Shown piece after piece: positions 62,227-64,000 of a stretch of 64,000 bases of DNA. The DNA comes from Desulfosporosinus cupriresistens (GTDB lineage Bacteria > Bacillota > Desulfitobacteriia > Desulfitobacteriales > Desulfitobacteriaceae). A model generated the notes under the pieces. That model ran no database searches. It was not told the origin of the DNA and was given only the letters and a program-made list of their open reading frames with translations. The position numbers and the translations under genes are program-made. The stretch covers positions 62,001 to 126,000 of the forward strand of contig NZ_MASS01000004.1 of the NCBI RefSeq assembly GCF_001707885.1, written 5' to 3'. Each line of letters opens with the position of its first letter. Within the stretch, counting starts at the first letter, position 1.

Positions 62227-63114
62227 TTACTCCCCACTCGCTGTCCCCTCCTTACCTTCTGGGCTTTGAGAAAAGATGCTTTCCTGAGCAGCCAGAAGCA
62301 TTTGTTTTTTCTCCTCGTTGCCCCTACTCACTAATGTTGCATGAAGCTTGCCATTTTCCTCATATTCGGCCAGCTTTAAAGCTTGTATTGGGTTGACACT
62401 TAAAATAACTGTCGCAGGAATATCCTGATCTTCAGTTGACTCACCTTGATTTTGCTGATTACTATCCGATCCCTTCTTTGTGGTCACTGCCAATACTTCT
62501 ACATATTCAAGTTCTGGCAACCGTACTGCTTCTTTTTTTCCATTGTTACCACCAATCGCAATCAAAGAGACAATATCACCATTTTGAAGCTTTCCTGATA
62601 ACCCTGACGCAAGACTTTTCAAACTAACTGAAATGGCCACTTTCCCTTCGGGAAGATTATATAGATAAGGGTTATTGAAAAAAGGATCGGAGGATATTTT
62701 ACTGGATAAAATGTAATCGCCCGGTTTTAGTCCCGCTATCGCATATTTGCCCACTACATCCTCCGCTCGTTTTGCTACATTGCTAGGAAGGTTGTATCCT
62801 CCCACTGTCACCTTCTCAATCTTATCCGCGGTTACCCTTTGACCAGCTTCGATATCTTTTTCAACCCTTACAATAACAGTCTGGGCTTTCGCAGCCTTAT
62901 TGATCAGGGGTGATAGCCCAAAAACAATAAGAAAAGCGAGGATAATACAAGCAACCCCTATGGTTGTTCTGTTTTTGAATCTATTGAGGTTCAATTTTGG
63001 CTTAGGTAAAGCCTTTTTGATTGGCTCGGATTTCATGGTATCATCTTTTGTCCTTTGTACTTTCACCGTATTTCGATTTTCAGATGATGGTTTATCCGCT
63101 CTTTTTCTAAACAC
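62227..63114 (-). CDS. CpaB/RcpC-like SAF-domain protein
   Basis: 295 residues from GTG with GAGGAGGAAG. A membrane helix at ~52-72 (TTIGVACIILAFLIVFGLSP) is followed by the SAF domain (VRVEKDIEAGQRVTADKIEK, YAIAGLKPGDYILSSKIS) and an acidic tail. CpaB guides the pilus through the envelope. Position fits the Tad-like cluster. Confidence 0.85.
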   Translation of the reverse strand: MFRKRADKPSSENRNTVKVQRTKDDTMKSEPIKKALPKPKLNLNRFKNRTTIGVACIILAFLIVFGLSPLINKAAKAQTVIVRVEKDIEAGQRVTADKIEKVTVGGYNLPSNVAKRAEDVVGKYAIAGLKPGDYILSSKISSDPFFNNPYLYNLPEGKVAISVSLKSLASGLSGKLQNGDIVSLIAIGGNNGKKEAVRLPELEYVEVLAVTTKKGSDSNQQNQGESTEDQDIPATVILSVNPIQALKLAEYEENGKLHATLVSRGNEEKKQMLLAAQESIFSQSPEGKEGTASGE

Positions 63115-63126
63115 AATGCTTCCTCC

Positions 63127-63333
63127 TCAAATTACAATTCGTTGTGATACTCCGTCACGATTTAGGGCATAAATCTTAAGCTCTTGTTTTCCATTGAATT
63201 CACAGCAACAATCGGCACAATAATAGTGATTTCTACCGACAGAACCAATCGCACGGCTATGACAGACTGGGCAATGAGTAAATCGACTATGGGTTGGGTG
63301 ACGATTAGTATACTTCCCTTTCCTCTTATCCAA
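63127..63333 (-). CDS. small zinc-ribbon protein
   Basis: 68 residues from TTG with GGTGGGAG upstream. CPVCHSRAIGSVGRNHYYCA then DCCCEF is a four-cysteine ribbon. It lies between the pseudopilin and CpaB-like genes, so it is probably an accessory of the element. Function unknown. Confidence 0.6.
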   Translation of the reverse strand: MDKRKGKYTNRHPTHSRFTHCPVCHSRAIGSVGRNHYYCADCCCEFNGKQELKIYALNRDGVSQRIVI

Positions 63334-63348
63334 ATTTCTCCCACCTTC

Positions 63349-63891
63349 TTAAAATTTAGCGACGAAATTTGTAGCAATGACTAAATCCGCTGTCATTACA
63401 TCCACCTGTACACCCATAAACCAAAGGGGTACTTCTAAGGTAATTCGAGTTGTGATTGCCAAGGTTTCAGCTCTTATTGAATGATCAGGTTTGAAGGGAG
63501 CATTAAGAACATCGACGGTTAGTCCGTAAACTTCAAATTCCTTGGCATCTCCCGCCATTTTGGTATGTCGACTTCCATTGGGAGACGTTCCTAAAATTCG
63601 ATCCAGCTCTGCATAAATGTCTCCCGTACTAAGCCTAGGTAGCCACACCGTTTCATTACGTTCATATCCTCCTGAGTAACCACTTTTTAATCCTCCAAAT
63701 GATGTTTCATAATTCGCGGTCGCTACAGTATTTACAGCGGACTGCACTGCATCTCTCACTCCATATCCAATAATTTGTAGCCGCATATACTCATAGCCTA
63801 CCATCATGAGCATGAGGAGAACCAAAACAATGGCTGCCACTAAGGGGTAGCCTAATCCCTGTTTATCCCTTAGTACCTTTTTTAATATCAA
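63349..63891 (-). CDS. TadE/pseudopilin-like membrane protein
   Basis: 180 residues from TTG at 63889-63891 following GGGAGGTGAG; the longer frame overlaps the preceding gene. The N-terminal KQGLGYPLVAAIVLVLLMLM is pseudopilin-like. The rest is a small beta-rich extracytoplasmic domain (LTVDVLNAPFKPDHSIRAET). I infer a minor pilin. Confidence 0.65.
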   Translation of the reverse strand: MILKKVLRDKQGLGYPLVAAIVLVLLMLMMVGYEYMRLQIIGYGVRDAVQSAVNTVATANYETSFGGLKSGYSGGYERNETVWLPRLSTGDIYAELDRILGTSPNGSRHTKMAGDAKEFEVYGLTVDVLNAPFKPDHSIRAETLAITTRITLEVPLWFMGVQVDVMTADLVIATNFVAKF

Positions 63892-63920
63892 ACATCTCAC
63901 CTCCCAATTATCACCTCCTA

Positions 63921-64000
63921 TCATCGCTTCATTATTTCTTCCGGATCGGCAGGAGCAATATGCCAATCATCAATCACCGATCCTTTAAGGGTTAAATAAT
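63921..64000 (-). CDS. C-terminus of an upstream gene, cut by the window edge
   Basis: The frame runs from the window end to TGA at 63921-63923, ending WHIAPADPEEIMKR. Too short to identify. It overlaps no other gene and precedes the pseudopilin-like gene by 29 nt. Confidence 0.5.
   Translation of the reverse strand, partial: YLTLKGSVIDDWHIAPADPEEIMKR

Noticed and set aside
1-64000. CRISPR arrays
   Set aside because: No series of regularly spaced identical 24-40-bp repeats was seen, and no cas-like gene is present.

Overview
The window looks like chromosome of a spore-forming, anaerobic, respiratory Firmicute of the Desulfosporosinus/Desulfitobacterium type. This rests on an SCIFF peptide with its maturase, a Spo0E-like phosphatase, multihaem c cytochromes, an M-box riboswitch in front of an Nramp-type gene, and Firmicute-style Shine-Dalgarno sites. 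The genus is an inference from gene content, not from a marker gene.

Layout. (1) 1-12,800 is ordinary or lightly accessory chromosome: a membrane-anchored TPR protein, scfA/scfB, a magnesium-responsive operon (M-box, terminator, 33-codon leader ORF, PRC/MgtE-N/CBS protein, NRMT-type transporter), a Spo0E-like gene, and a probable nitrite/hydroxylamine locus. That locus holds a NapC-like tetrahaem protein, a relic of hcp, a polytopic membrane protein, an octaheme HAO-like cytochrome and an HPP-family protein, with two TGTGA-N6-TCACA palindromes in the divergent promoter region. (2) 12,800-31,600 is a graveyard of insertions: tRNA 3'-end direct repeats around an integrase relic, a serine-recombinase module with two overlapping large recombinases, then three genes (DUF4365-TPR nuclease, RelA/SpoT synthetase, Schlafen AlbA_2) whose borders look like integron gene cassettes, a tRNA-Thr fragment, a group II intron relic and an ATPase relic. 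(3) 31,624-38,470 is a compact operon: excisionase-type HTH, NurA-like, HerA-like ATPase, GHKL/Hsp90-like ATPase, radical SAM protein, followed by a small structured transcript candidate. (4) 39,500-46,630 is a defence-like island: DUF262/HNH protein, nuclease-like proteins, an AbiGi/DUF2971-like protein, and a HEPN-motif protein that also has cassette-like borders. (5) 46,890-64,000 is the front of a conjugative or integrative element: primase-type replication protein, ParA/CpaE-like ATPases, M23 peptidase, VirB4-like ATPase, a 1378-residue surface protein, and a Tad-like pilus/secretion cluster (CpaF, TadB/C, CpaB, DUF4320).

Two things stand out as possible new biology. One is the cassette-like arrangement: four ORFs start just after GTTRRRY-like heptamers and end, within 0 to 21 bases of the stop codon, at the reverse complement of their own start heptamer, followed by attC-like hairpins. 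No integron integrase is visible. The other is the NurA-HerA-GHKL-radical SAM operon, a combination I do not recognise as a named defence system. No sequence search or fold prediction was run; family names come from motif recognition.
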